Source of the DNA: Nitrospira sp.
Lineage (GTDB): Bacteria; Nitrospirota; Nitrospiria; Nitrospirales; Nitrospiraceae
Direction: 5' to 3'
Length of the DNA stretch: 14,272 bases
NCBI GenBank assembly: GCA_016873525.1
Contig: VGXD01000025.1
Location: 1 to 14,272 of the forward strand
How positions within the stretch are numbered: the first letter of the stretch is position 1; the number at the start of each line of letters is the position of its first letter. The position numbers were made by a program, and so were the translations under genes. Positions 1-7,041 of the stretch are shown here, one piece after another. The notes below the pieces were generated by a model. It did not search any database and was not told the origin of the DNA. It saw only the letters and a list, made by a program, of their open reading frames with translations.

Positions 1-1240
1 GCACGTCGCCCCTTCCGGCGAACGCATCGGGACACTCTTGAGGAAAAGCCACCTGATCGTGGACGCGCTCCTGGGCACCGGCCTCTCGGCGCCGGTCGCA
101 GGACCCTATCGCGCGGCGATCGAGGCTATCACGGCCTCCGCCCTGCCGGTGGTCGCGGTTGATCTGCCGTCTGGCGTCCATGCCGACACGGGAGCCGTCA
201 TGGGAGCCGCAGTACGGGCGTCGCTCACCGTGACCTTCGCCCTGCCCAAGCTGGGGCTCTATATCGGCCCCGGCATCGACCATGCGGGAACCGTTCGGAT
301 CGTCGATATCGGCATTCCTCCCTCCTTCGCGGACGAAGTCCCCAGCCGGATCGCACTGATGACCATCGAGGAAGCAAACCGCCTCCTCCCGCGCCGCTTG
401 CCGTCCTCGCACAAGGGCACTTACGGTCATGCCGGCGTCATTGCCGGGTCCGTCGGCAAGACCGGCGCGGCCGCCCTGGCCGCCAAGGCGGCCCTTCGGA
501 TCGGAGCCGGTTTGGTAACCGTCGCCACCCCTTCGAGCGTCAACGACACGCTCGAAGCCAAGCTGCTGGAAGCGATGACCGTCCCCATGCCTGAAACGAA
601 AGCCCGAACCCTGGCGCGGTCCGGGCTGGACCGTCTCCTGGCCTTTGTCCATGCGCGAAGCGCCGTCGCGATCGGGCCAGGCCTCACAACCCACCCCGAG
701 ACCGTGGACCTGCTCCAGGCCCTGATCCCACGACTGGAAAAACCGGCCGTGCTGGACGCCGATGCCTTAAACGCCCTGGCCGGACGTCCCGCGCTGCTCG
801 CCGAATGCAAAGCCCCGTTGATCCTGACGCCCCATCCCGGCGAGATGGCACGGCTGGAGGAAGAGGCCACCCCTCAATCGATCAATGAGGACCGGATCGG
901 CATTGCCACGCGCTTTGCCAACCGGCGCGGGGTCATGCTGGTCCTGAAAGGAGCCAGGACCGTCGTGGCCCATCCGGACGGACGGGTGACGATCTGCCCG
1001 ACCGGCAACCCCGGCATGGCCACGGCCGGCACCGGCGATGTCTTGACCGGCATCCTCGTCGGCCTCTTGGCACAGCGCCTGAGCCCCTGGGAGGCCGCCT
1101 GTGCCGGCACCTATTTCCACGGCCTGGCCGGGGACCTGGCTGCGGCCGAGTTCGGCCTGGCCGGCATGATCGCGGGCGATGTCATCGAGCGAATCCCCCA
1201 AGCCATCAATGGAACAGGCGCAGTTCCCATGACCCTTTAG
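1..1240 (+). CDS. nnr: Bifunctional NAD(P)HX epimerase/dehydratase, 5' partial
   Basis: This enzyme repairs hydrated NADH and NADPH: the N-terminal YjeF_N domain epimerises NAD(P)HX and the C-terminal domain dehydrates the S form using ADP or ATP. The reading frame is open from base 2 through the window edge, so the TTG at 38 is internal and the N-terminal part of the epimerase domain is missing; 412 residues are visible. The remaining epimerase domain runs to about nt 340 and shows VDALLGTGL and VDLPSG. The dehydratase domain (about 365-1215) shows SSHKGTYGHAGVIAGS near 400-450, LTPHPGEMARL near 825-855, and NPGMATAGTGD with the GTGD tetrad at 1028-1039, whose Asp is the expected catalytic residue. 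The fusion order is the usual bacterial one. tsaE begins 16 bp downstream; this pairing is common in bacteria, where the two are often neighbours or fused. The promoter lies outside the window. Confidence 0.95.
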   Translation, partial: HVAPSGERIGTLLRKSHLIVDALLGTGLSAPVAGPYRAAIEAITASALPVVAVDLPSGVHADTGAVMGAAVRASLTVTFALPKLGLYIGPGIDHAGTVRIVDIGIPPSFADEVPSRIALMTIEEANRLLPRRLPSSHKGTYGHAGVIAGSVGKTGAAALAAKAALRIGAGLVTVATPSSVNDTLEAKLLEAMTVPMPETKARTLARSGLDRLLAFVHARSAVAIGPGLTTHPETVDLLQALIPRLEKPAVLDADALNALAGRPALLAECKAPLILTPHPGEMARLEEEATPQSINEDRIGIATRFANRRGVMLVLKGARTVVAHPDGRVTICPTGNPGMATAGTGDVLTGILVGLLAQRLSPWEAACAGTYFHGLAGDLAAAEFGLAGMIAGDVIERIPQAINGTGAVPMTL

Positions 1241-1256
1241 AAAGCACCCAAGACCC

Positions 1257-1877
1257 GTGAACCGGAACGAACCACCATCGCTTGCGCGACAGCCCAAAGC
1301 CAACCGCCCCGTCCGCTTGTCTCCGCCTCGACAGGCCCCACGCTCGGCCGGGCAATCCATCGAATGGGAGCGACGCCTGCGCTCGGCCACGGAGACCGAA
1401 CGGCTTGGGTTGAGCATCGGCCAAGCCCTGCGCGGCGGCGAGGTCATCGCCTTGTTCGGAGAGTTGGGGACGGGCAAGACCACGCTGGTTCGAGGGCTTG
1501 CCGTCGGGATCGGGGCAGCGCCTCGGAGCGTGAGCAGCCCGACGTTCGTCCTGATCCAGGAATATCGAGGCCGGTTGCCCCTCGCCCATGCGGACCTGTA
1601 CCGTCTCGACTCCGCCACGGACCTTCACCACCTCGGCCTGTCGGACTACCTTGACGAGCGCCACGTTGTGGCCATCGAATGGGCCGAGAAGGCCGGCGCA
1701 GACCTGCCGGCGGATCGCCTGGAGGTGCACCTCTCCCACCGAAGCAAAACCATACGCGCGGCGGTGCTGAAGGCCACAGGCCCTTCCTCACACCGTTTGC
1801 TGACCCGCCTCATGCAGCAAGAAGCGCTCCGGAAAGACGCCGCCGGACCCAACGGCAAGGAGCAGCGCAGGCCATGA
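1257..1877 (+). CDS. tsaE: tRNA threonylcarbamoyladenosine biosynthesis ATPase TsaE
   Basis: TsaE is the ATPase that works with TsaB and TsaD to make the t6A modification at position 37 of ANN-decoding tRNAs. The Walker A motif GELGTGKTT is at residues 68-76. It is followed by the family blocks SSPTFVLIQEY, HADLYRL and IEWAEK. The product is 206 aa, against about 150 aa for typical TsaE. The excess is an N-terminal Pro/Arg-rich stretch of about 35 residues and a basic C-terminal tail of about 35 residues. The start is GTG at 1257. It has only a weak ribosome-binding site, and a TTG at residue 21 is a possible alternative, so the N-terminal extension is not certain. The stop overlaps the next gene's ATG (ATGA at 1874-1877), implying translational coupling. 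tsaB and tsaD are not in the window. Confidence 0.93.
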   Translation: MNRNEPPSLARQPKANRPVRLSPPRQAPRSAGQSIEWERRLRSATETERLGLSIGQALRGGEVIALFGELGTGKTTLVRGLAVGIGAAPRSVSSPTFVLIQEYRGRLPLAHADLYRLDSATDLHHLGLSDYLDERHVVAIEWAEKAGADLPADRLEVHLSHRSKTIRAAVLKATGPSSHRLLTRLMQQEALRKDAAGPNGKEQRRP

Positions 1878-2476
1878 AGGTCCTCTGGGCGCCCTGGCGC
1901 ATGGCCTATGTGCAACACACCCGCAAAGCCGCCCGGTGCATCTTTTGCGCGAAGAGTCGAGAACGGCGCGACGCGACCAACCTCGTCTTGCACCGAGGAA
2001 CCCACGGCTTCGTCATCATGAACCTCTTCCCCTACAACAGCGGCCACCTCATGGTGGCGCCCTATGCCCACGTCAACAGCCTGGAAGCCCTGTCTCCGGA
2101 AAGCGCGCTCGAACTGATCACGTTGACCAACCTCTCCCTCCGGGTCCTGCGGGACGAGATCGGACCGGAAGGATTTAACCTCGGCATCAATCTTGGGCGA
2201 GTCAGCGGGGCCGGAATTGAAGACCACGTGCATCTGCACATCGTGCCGCGCTGGAATGGCGATACGAATTTCATGCCGCTGTTTGCGGAAACCCGTGTGA
2301 TTCCCGAACACCTCCTGGCGACGTACCGCAAGCTGCGCGCGCGATTCCGCGCGGTCCTCGCGCCGAGGCCGGGCAAACGCGTCGGGCCAACGGCGGAGCC
2401 GCGCACCAAGGCCGGACCAGCCGTTCGGTCCGGCCGCACAGCAACCCTCGCACGGAGGCCCAAGTCACGCCCATGA
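1874..2476 (+). CDS. HIT-family nucleotide hydrolase/phosphorylase
   Basis: This is a histidine-triad protein of the branch related to diadenosine tetraphosphate (Ap4A) phosphorylases. Such enzymes cleave nucleoside phosphoanhydride or phosphoramidate bonds in the cytoplasm. The triad H118-V-H120-L-H122 is intact, and H120 is the expected nucleophile. The N-terminus LWAPWRMAYV plus CIFC (C22, C25) is typical of this branch and may bind zinc. Other family blocks are FVIMNLFPYNSGHLMVAPYAHV and GFNLGINLGRVSGAGIEDH. I chose ATG 1874 because family homology begins exactly there. It overlaps the tsaE stop and has AAGGAG at 1858-1863, about 10 nt upstream. The open frame continues upstream to 1679 but that part is tsaE read out of frame. 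The 200-aa product ends in a basic, low-complexity tail of about 40 residues (from about residue 158) not expected in the family. The exact substrate cannot be told from sequence. Confidence 0.92.
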   Translation: MKVLWAPWRMAYVQHTRKAARCIFCAKSRERRDATNLVLHRGTHGFVIMNLFPYNSGHLMVAPYAHVNSLEALSPESALELITLTNLSLRVLRDEIGPEGFNLGINLGRVSGAGIEDHVHLHIVPRWNGDTNFMPLFAETRVIPEHLLATYRKLRARFRAVLAPRPGKRVGPTAEPRTKAGPAVRSGRTATLARRPKSRP

Positions 2477-2811
2477 TCCGATGGATCTTAGTTGCCATCC
2501 TCTTGCTCCTGTCCCTCACCTTTTTCCTCCAAAACCAGGAGCAAGAAGTCACGCTCCGCTATTTCTTCGGCTTGCGCGAAGCCTCCACCGAATTGTGGAG
2601 GCCGGTCCTCAGCGCCTTTGCCATCGGCATTCTCGTCGCGTCCATCCTGTTGTTTCCCGCCTGGGTTCGTGGGCGGCTGGAACTCAGGAGGAAAACGAAG
2701 GCCTTGCAGGAGGCGGAGGCCGATTTGGAGCAGGTGCGACAAGCCCTCGAAAAAACATCCCGGCAAGCCGCCGGGCAACGGGATCGCACCGAGGAGCCCC
2801 TCCATGAATGA
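2473..2811 (+). CDS. LapA-domain (DUF1049-like) inner-membrane protein
   Basis: This is a small membrane protein of 112 aa. It has two predicted transmembrane segments, about residues 2-19 (IRWILVAILLLLSLTFF) and 44-65 (PVLSAFAIGILVASILLFP). They are separated by a short loop with FLQNQEQEVTLRYFFG, typical of LapA/YciS proteins. After the second segment a charged, probably coiled-coil region (about 68-105) is rich in Lys, Arg and Glu and should face the cytoplasm. In Escherichia coli, LapA with LapB takes part in regulating lipopolysaccharide synthesis. Whether that role holds here is unknown, and no lapB neighbour is visible. ATG 2473 overlaps the upstream stop (ATGA) and the gene's own TGA overlaps the mutS start by 8 bp, so it is embedded in the coupled operon. 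Confidence 0.85.
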   Translation: MIRWILVAILLLLSLTFFLQNQEQEVTLRYFFGLREASTELWRPVLSAFAIGILVASILLFPAWVRGRLELRRKTKALQEAEADLEQVRQALEKTSRQAAGQRDRTEEPLHE

Positions 2812-5482
2812 CGGGGACCTCACCCCCCTGATGCGCCAATATCGGGAGATCAAGAACGTCCACCGGGACGCCATCTTGTTTTTCCGCGTGGGCGACTTCT
2901 ACGAAATGTTCTACGAGGACGCGGAAGAAGCCTCGCGGCTCCTCTCCATCACCCTGACCTCGCGAGACAAGACCCGCGCCGACCCGGTCCCCCTCTGCGG
3001 CGTCCCCCACCATGCGGCCACCGGCTACATCGCCAAGTTGCTCAGGGCCGGCAAAACGGTGGCCCTCTGCGACCAGGTGGAAGACCCGAAACTGGCGAAG
3101 GGCCTGGTCAAACGGGAAGTCGTCCGCCTCTATACTCCCGGCACGTTGATCGACACGGAACTCTTGTCTCCGGGGGAGTCGAACTTTCTGGCCGCAGTCG
3201 CCGCAGCCCCCTCCGACGCCGGCTCCGCGCCTCACGGCGGGCTGGCGCCGGCTCTCGGCCTGGCCTCGCTGGACCTCTCTACCGGAGACTTCTGGGTCAT
3301 GGAGTTTCACGGGAGCCTGGCCCAGACCGACCTGCAGGATGAACTCTCCAGGCTGCAGCCACGCGAGTTGCTCTACCCGCAGAACTTCCCGAAGCCCCTC
3401 GTGGATCGCCTGGCTGAGAGCAAGGGCGTAAGCCTCTGCGCAAGGGATCCGGAGGGATTCAAGCTCCCCTCCGCCGAGCAGACGTTGCGGGAACATTTTG
3501 GAGTCGGTTCGTTGGAGAGCTTCGGCTGCCGGGACTTGTCCCTAAGCCTCCAGGCGGCCGGCGCCACCCTGCGCTATCTGCGCGAAACGCAGCCGACGGC
3601 CAACTTAAGCCACCTGCGCCGGCTGCAGATCCGGCGCACCGGCGGGGAAATGCATCTGGACACCGCGACCATCCGCAACCTCGAACTGGTCCGCCCCTTG
3701 GCCGACGAGCGCCGCGATCGCACCGAGACCACCCTCCTCTCGGTCCTCGACCGGACCGTCTCGGTCATGGGCAGCCGCCTGCTGCGCGAGTGGATCCTCC
3801 GTCCGCTGGTGACAAGCGCCTCCATTCAGGCCCGCCTGGACGCGGTGGAGGAATTGGCCGAGACCCTGCGCGCCCGCACCGACATCAGGGCCGCGCTGAA
3901 AACGGTCCAGGATATCGCGCGACTGAGCAGCCGCATTTCCTTGGGCGTCGCCCACCCGAGGGATCTCCTGGGGCTCAAGCAGTCGGTGGCGGCGCTGCCC
4001 GCCATCCGGGCCCTCCTGACCCCGCTGCACGCCTCGCTGCTTCAGAACTTGGCCGGATCCTGGGACGATCTCTCCGACGTCCACGAACTGATCGAGCGCG
4101 CCATCCTGCCGGACGCCCCGGCCTCGATTCGAGACGGCGGCATCATCCGCGACGGCTACCAGGCGCAGCTGGACGAATTACGCAAGACCTGCCGGGAAGG
4201 GAAAGGCTGGATCACGCAACTGGAGGCGCAGGAACGGGAACGCACCGGGATCGAATCGCTGAAGGTCCGCTTCAATCAAGTCTTCGGCTATTACATCGAG
4301 GTGACGAAGGCGAACCTGTCCCGCATTCCCGAACATTACCGCCGCAAGCAGACCCTCACGAATGCCGAACGCTTCATCACGCCTGAGTTGAAAGAGCTGG
4401 AAGACCGGGTGACCGGCGCCGAAAGCCAGCTCCACTCACTCGAGCAGGAACTGTTCGAACAGATTCGCGCCCAACTCGCACAAGACACCGCACGGCTCCA
4501 GGCCATGGGAAAAGCGGTCGCCCTCCTGGATGTCCTGGCCGCCCTGGCGGAAGCGGCCACCGCCCAGCGCTACGTCCGTCCCTCGGTCGATGAGGGCGGC
4601 GCCATCCGAATCAGCGGAGGCCGGCACCCGGTGGTGGAGCGGCTCGACCTTGCGGGCGGATTCATTCCCAACGATACCCTGGTGGACCTCCAAGACAGCC
4701 GGCTTCTGATCATCACCGGCCCGAACATGGCCGGCAAAAGCACCTACCTCAGGCAGGTGGCCCTGATCGTCTTGATGGCCCAAATGGGGAGCTTCGTTCC
4801 GGCCAAAGCAGCGCAGATCGGCTTGGTGGACCGCATTTTCACAAGGGTCGGCGCCTCCGACAACCTCGCGGCAGGCCAAAGCACGTTCATGGTGGAAATG
4901 ACCGAGACGGCCCAGATTCTCAACTGCGCCACCCAGCGCAGCCTGATCCTGCTGGACGAGATCGGGCGAGGAACCAGCACCTACGACGGGCTCAGCATCG
5001 CCTGGGCGGTCTCGGAATACATTCAAGACCGGAGCCGTCTGGGAGCCCGCACGTTCTTTGCCACCCACTATCACGAGTTAACGGAGTTGGCAGGGCTCCG
5101 CGAAGGCATTAAAAACTATTCGGTCTCCGTCAAGGAACGGAATGAAGAGGTGCTGTTTTTGCGCAAGATTGTCGAAGGAGGAGCGGATCGGAGCTACGGC
5201 ATTCAGGTGGCGAGGCTGGCCGGCCTCCCCCAGGCGGTCATCACACGAGCCCAAGAAGTGCTGGCGCAGTTGGAACGTTCGTCCGCTCAGCCTTCACCGA
5301 TCGACCCACTCACCACCCATTACCCATCACCCATCGCTTCTTCTCTCGACCCCTCCTTGCCGTCCCCTCACCCGATCATCGAGGAGGTCCGTCAAATGGA
5401 CCTCTTTACGATGACTCCGCTGGAAGCCCTGAACAAGCTGGCCGACCTGCAACGCCGACTCGGCGAGGACCGGCAGAAATAA
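2804..5482 (+). CDS. mutS: DNA mismatch repair protein MutS
   Basis: MutS recognises base mismatches and small loops in DNA and starts mismatch repair through ATP-driven clamp formation and MutL recruitment. The product is 892 aa, slightly longer than the usual 850-880. The mismatch-binding domain carries the Phe-x-Glu motif as F32-Y-E34 within GDFYEMF. The ATPase domain has Walker A GPNMAGKST at 639-647, Walker B LILLDEIGRGTS with D718/E719, and the conserved ATHYHEL with a His at 755. The connector domain has an Ala/Pro/Gly-rich insert near 3205-3250. A low-complexity Ser/Pro linker (about 5275-5380) separates the ATPase from the C-terminal helical tail MDLFTMTPLEALNKLADLQ, the expected dimer/tetramer element. 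I chose ATG 2804 because homology starts there and GAGGAG lies 7 nt upstream at 2791-2796. The open frame back to 2492 is lapA in another frame. No mutL is in the window. Confidence 0.97.
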   Translation: MNDGDLTPLMRQYREIKNVHRDAILFFRVGDFYEMFYEDAEEASRLLSITLTSRDKTRADPVPLCGVPHHAATGYIAKLLRAGKTVALCDQVEDPKLAKGLVKREVVRLYTPGTLIDTELLSPGESNFLAAVAAAPSDAGSAPHGGLAPALGLASLDLSTGDFWVMEFHGSLAQTDLQDELSRLQPRELLYPQNFPKPLVDRLAESKGVSLCARDPEGFKLPSAEQTLREHFGVGSLESFGCRDLSLSLQAAGATLRYLRETQPTANLSHLRRLQIRRTGGEMHLDTATIRNLELVRPLADERRDRTETTLLSVLDRTVSVMGSRLLREWILRPLVTSASIQARLDAVEELAETLRARTDIRAALKTVQDIARLSSRISLGVAHPRDLLGLKQSVAALPAIRALLTPLHASLLQNLAGSWDDLSDVHELIERAILPDAPASIRDGGIIRDGYQAQLDELRKTCREGKGWITQLEAQERERTGIESLKVRFNQVFGYYIEVTKANLSRIPEHYRRKQTLTNAERFITPELKELEDRVTGAESQLHSLEQELFEQIRAQLAQDTARLQAMGKAVALLDVLAALAEAATAQRYVRPSVDEGGAIRISGGRHPVVERLDLAGGFIPNDTLVDLQDSRLLIITGPNMAGKSTYLRQVALIVLMAQMGSFVPAKAAQIGLVDRIFTRVGASDNLAAGQSTFMVEMTETAQILNCATQRSLILLDEIGRGTSTYDGLSIAWAVSEYIQDRSRLGARTFFATHYHELTELAGLREGIKNYSVSVKERNEEVLFLRKIVEGGADRSYGIQVARLAGLPQAVITRAQEVLAQLERSSAQPSPIDPLTTHYPSPIASSLDPSLPSPHPIIEEVRQMDLFTMTPLEALNKLADLQRRLGEDRQK
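5315..5335 (+). repeat. Three tandem heptamers (ACCCATY) in the mutS linker
   Basis: The sequence reads ACCCATT, ACCCATC, ACCCATC in direct succession, preceded by a degenerate unit ACTCACC at 5308-5314. It lies in the part of mutS that encodes the Ser/Pro linker (THYPSPI) between the ATPase domain and the C-terminal tail. Seven is not a multiple of three, so gain or loss of one unit would shift the reading frame. Confidence 0.8.
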
Positions 5483-5517
5483 AAAAGGCGGGATGCCCAT
5501 CGGCACCCCGCCTTTTT
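5482..5517. terminator. Bidirectional intrinsic terminator after mutS
   Basis: The arms AAAAAGGCGGGATGCC (5482-5497) and GGCACCCCGCCTTTTT (5502-5517) pair over 16 bp with one A/C mismatch, around a CATC loop. A T run follows the GC-rich stem on the + strand, and the A run before it gives a T run on the - strand. It starts at the last base of the mutS stop codon and lies 20 bp from the end of the convergent gene, so it should serve both transcripts. Confidence 0.95.
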
Positions 5518-5536
5518 CTTACTCGACGCTCAGCGA

Positions 5537-6214
5537 TCAGTGACCGCCGTGGCCGCCCTCATTGTACTGGGCCGTCCACGGGATCAGGCCGCCCGCCATG
5601 TGCTTTCCGCCGGGGATCATCACGTCGTACTGCATCACGACCGTGTCTTGTCCCTTCGGCGAGGTATTGAGCGCCTGCTTCGCCTTATAGCACTCAGCTT
5701 CGAACTCGTGCTTGGTGGCGCAAGCGGCTTCCTTCAGCGCCCTGATGCCACGGGGCTTGCCCATCTCACCGGCATTGTCCGCCAGCTTCTTAACGGAAGA
5801 GATCACCCGGTGGTTCTGCTCCACTTCCTGGGCGACAAACTCGACCAGGGTCGTCGCCGAGGCCGGCGGCACTTCCTTGGCCGCGGCAGGCCCGGCATGC
5901 GAACGAGCCATCGACTTCAACTGGCCCCAGACTTCCTTGTTCGCGGCATAAAACTTGACGTTCTTGCCGGGATGGATCTTCTGCCAGAACAGCCCGCTCT
6001 CGGCGTTGCCGCCGAACACAGCAATGTTGATCCAGACCGCCTCATCGTAGGGGTCGAGGATGATGACCCGCCCCTGCAGCGTGGTCGGCTTGCTCATGTC
6101 ACCCCATTCAAACCGCTCCTGGAACGCCTCGATGGCCAGCGCGGTCGAGGCGACGCCCACGATCAGAGCCGCGGCGACCATGAAGGCCCAGCCTTTCTTA
6201 TGAAGTCTCATCAT
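5537..6214 (-). CDS. Exported protein of unknown function (225 aa)
   Basis: I do not recognise this family. The N-terminus MMRLHKKGWAFMVAAALIVGVASTALA is a classical Sec signal peptide with probable cleavage after A27, leaving about 198 residues outside the inner membrane. The mature part starts with an aromatic, strand-like segment (about 44-67) containing TLQGRV at 45-50, followed by a charged, probably helical region (120-185) with two cysteines, C165 and C175, 10 apart. It ends in Gly/His-rich NEGGHGGH, which might bind metal. There is no CxxCH haem motif and no lipobox. I chose ATG at 6214 (a second ATG is at 6211) because AAGGAGG lies 6 nt upstream; an in-frame GTG at 6232 would put this site inside the gene. 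It lies 78 nt downstream of another exported-protein gene with no terminator between, so the two are probably cotranscribed. Confidence 0.85.
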   Translation of the reverse strand: MMRLHKKGWAFMVAAALIVGVASTALAIEAFQERFEWGDMSKPTTLQGRVIILDPYDEAVWINIAVFGGNAESGLFWQKIHPGKNVKFYAANKEVWGQLKSMARSHAGPAAAKEVPPASATTLVEFVAQEVEQNHRVISSVKKLADNAGEMGKPRGIRALKEAACATKHEFEAECYKAKQALNTSPKGQDTVVMQYDVMIPGGKHMAGGLIPWTAQYNEGGHGGH

Positions 6215-6220
6215 TAGATC

Positions 6221-6227
6221 CCTCCTT
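6221..6227 (-). promoter_or_regulatory. Shine-Dalgarno that fixes the start of the 225-aa gene
   Basis: AAGGAGG on the - strand, 6 nt before ATG 6214 and 9 nt before ATG 6211. It rules out the longer GTG start at 6232 because that start lies upstream of the site. Confidence 0.85.
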
Positions 6228-6292
6228 AACACGCCATCCGTTTAAAAATGCCGATCATAATCAGAGGCACCGAAAGCCAGGTCCTGAGACAA

Positions 6293-6784
6293 TTAATCCT
6301 TCGCCAGGACCTTGAACCCGGTGATCGTCCGGCCATCCAGCGTCACTTCCATCGCCACCAATTCCTGGGAGGCCTTGATGATCTGGTCCATCAGCGCCTT
6401 GTCCTTCACCTGAAGACGCACGGTCGTCGCCGCATGGTACCAGCCGGCGTAGGGGTTGTTCCGATCGGTGCCGCCGGTGAAGCCCCAGGCGCAGCACGTG
6501 AACAGAGGATCAGGAGGCCGCACATCCAGATCGGACGACGCCCGGCCGCTCGGATTGCCGGAAGCCGGATCGCCGGTGTTCCAGTACTGAATGCCGAACA
6601 GAAGTTCCCGATCGGGATCATCCGCCCATTGCGACCAGACGCGACCCTTCAGGGTCTTGACCACCTCGCCCTTCATCAACGGCGGCCCACCGGCCGGCGC
6701 ATCGGCCGCGGCCACGAAGCCGGCCGTCAACAAACCGGCGACAAAAAAGACTGCAACGATTGCTAAGACTGCTCCCCTCTTCAT
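6293..6784 (-). CDS. Exported protein of unknown function (163 aa)
   Basis: I do not recognise this family. MKRGAVLAIVAVFFVAGLLTAGFVAAADA is a clear Sec signal peptide, with probable cleavage after A27 (AAA before D28), giving a mature protein of about 136 aa. TLKGRV at 44-49 matches the TLQGRV of the downstream gene in sequence and in distance from the signal peptide. The middle is rich in aromatic residues and Gly/Pro/Asn (GIQYWNTGDPASGNPSGR, NPYAGWYH) and has adjacent cysteines C97-C98. The end (about 120-160) looks like an alpha/beta unit: VRLQV, a helix, then VTLDGRTITGFKVLAKD. The start is ATG 6784 because AAGGAGGTA lies 6 nt upstream; the open frame to 6844 has no ribosome-binding site at its start. 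It is the first gene of a probable two-gene transcript with a sigma70-type promoter and a long leader upstream. Confidence 0.85.
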   Translation of the reverse strand: MKRGAVLAIVAVFFVAGLLTAGFVAAADAPAGGPPLMKGEVVKTLKGRVWSQWADDPDRELLFGIQYWNTGDPASGNPSGRASSDLDVRPPDPLFTCCAWGFTGGTDRNNPYAGWYHAATTVRLQVKDKALMDQIIKASQELVAMEVTLDGRTITGFKVLAKD

Positions 6785-6790
6785 GCCTCG

Positions 6791-6799
6791 TACCTCCTT
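6791..6799 (-). promoter_or_regulatory. Strong Shine-Dalgarno for the 163-aa gene
   Basis: AAGGAGGTA on the - strand, very close to the full anti-16S complement, 6 nt before ATG 6784 (GGAGG itself is 8 nt away). It supports this start over the upstream in-frame alternatives, and suggests high expression once the message is made. Confidence 0.85.
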
Positions 6800-6834
6800 C
6801 ATGAGAATCAAGACCCGTGTATCAGTGTGCCCAC

Positions 6835-6891
6835 AAAAAAACAAAAAGAAAAAGAAGAGGCAGAATTCCTACACCGCAGAAGCTCCGTGCC
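6835..6891 (-). terminator. Weak hairpin with a long T-rich tract in the leader (possible attenuator)
   Basis: Read on the - strand, GGCA-c-GGA (6891-6884) can pair with TTCTGCC (6865-6859), a 7-bp stem with one bulged base, one G-T pair and an 18-nt loop. About 25 nt of almost pure T with a few C and G follow (6858-6835). This is terminator-like in layout but the stem is weak. It lies between the predicted promoter and the first gene, so it could attenuate the operon or end a small RNA of roughly 100-125 nt. It may also be only a T-rich leader. Confidence 0.35.
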
Positions 6892-6965
6892 ACCCCCTTT
6901 CCTTTCTTCCGCCATTTCTTCTGATCAGCCGTGGATTTCTTGATAATGAGGACGAATGGGGTCCA

Positions 6966-6994
6966 ATCGTACTCAAAGCTCCCTAGGTTGTCAA
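6966..6994 (-). promoter_or_regulatory. Sigma70-type promoter for the exported-protein genes
   Basis: On the - strand, a perfect -35 box TTGACA (6994-6989), a 17-bp spacer, then TACGAT (6971-6966), which matches 4 of 6 consensus positions including the key first T, the A at position 2 and the final T. Transcription would start near 6959 and give a leader of about 175 nt before ATG 6784. It lies in AT-rich, non-coding DNA, which makes a chance match less likely. Confidence 0.65.
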
Positions 6995-7041
6995 GAAAAT
7001 ATTTGGCCGCAACCTTGAGAGTTGAGTCGCAATAAACTCAT

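Noticed and set aside
1679..1873. A 65-codon N-terminal extension of the HIT gene
   Set aside because: It overlaps the end of tsaE out of frame, and HIT family similarity starts exactly at ATG 1874.
2492..2803. A 104-codon N-terminal extension of mutS
   Set aside because: It is the lapA gene read in another frame, Ser/Pro/Arg-rich and without homology. The MutS N-terminus begins at ATG 2804 with a ribosome-binding site.
6215..6292. Possible terminator or promoter between the two exported-protein genes
   Set aside because: No stable hairpin with a T run and no paired -35/-10 boxes are visible in the 78 nt, so cotranscription is the simpler reading.
5540..6766. Open + strand frames opposite the two exported-protein genes
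   Set aside because: The - strand versions have signal peptides, strong Shine-Dalgarno sites and a promoter. The + strand frames have none of these and look like composition shadows.
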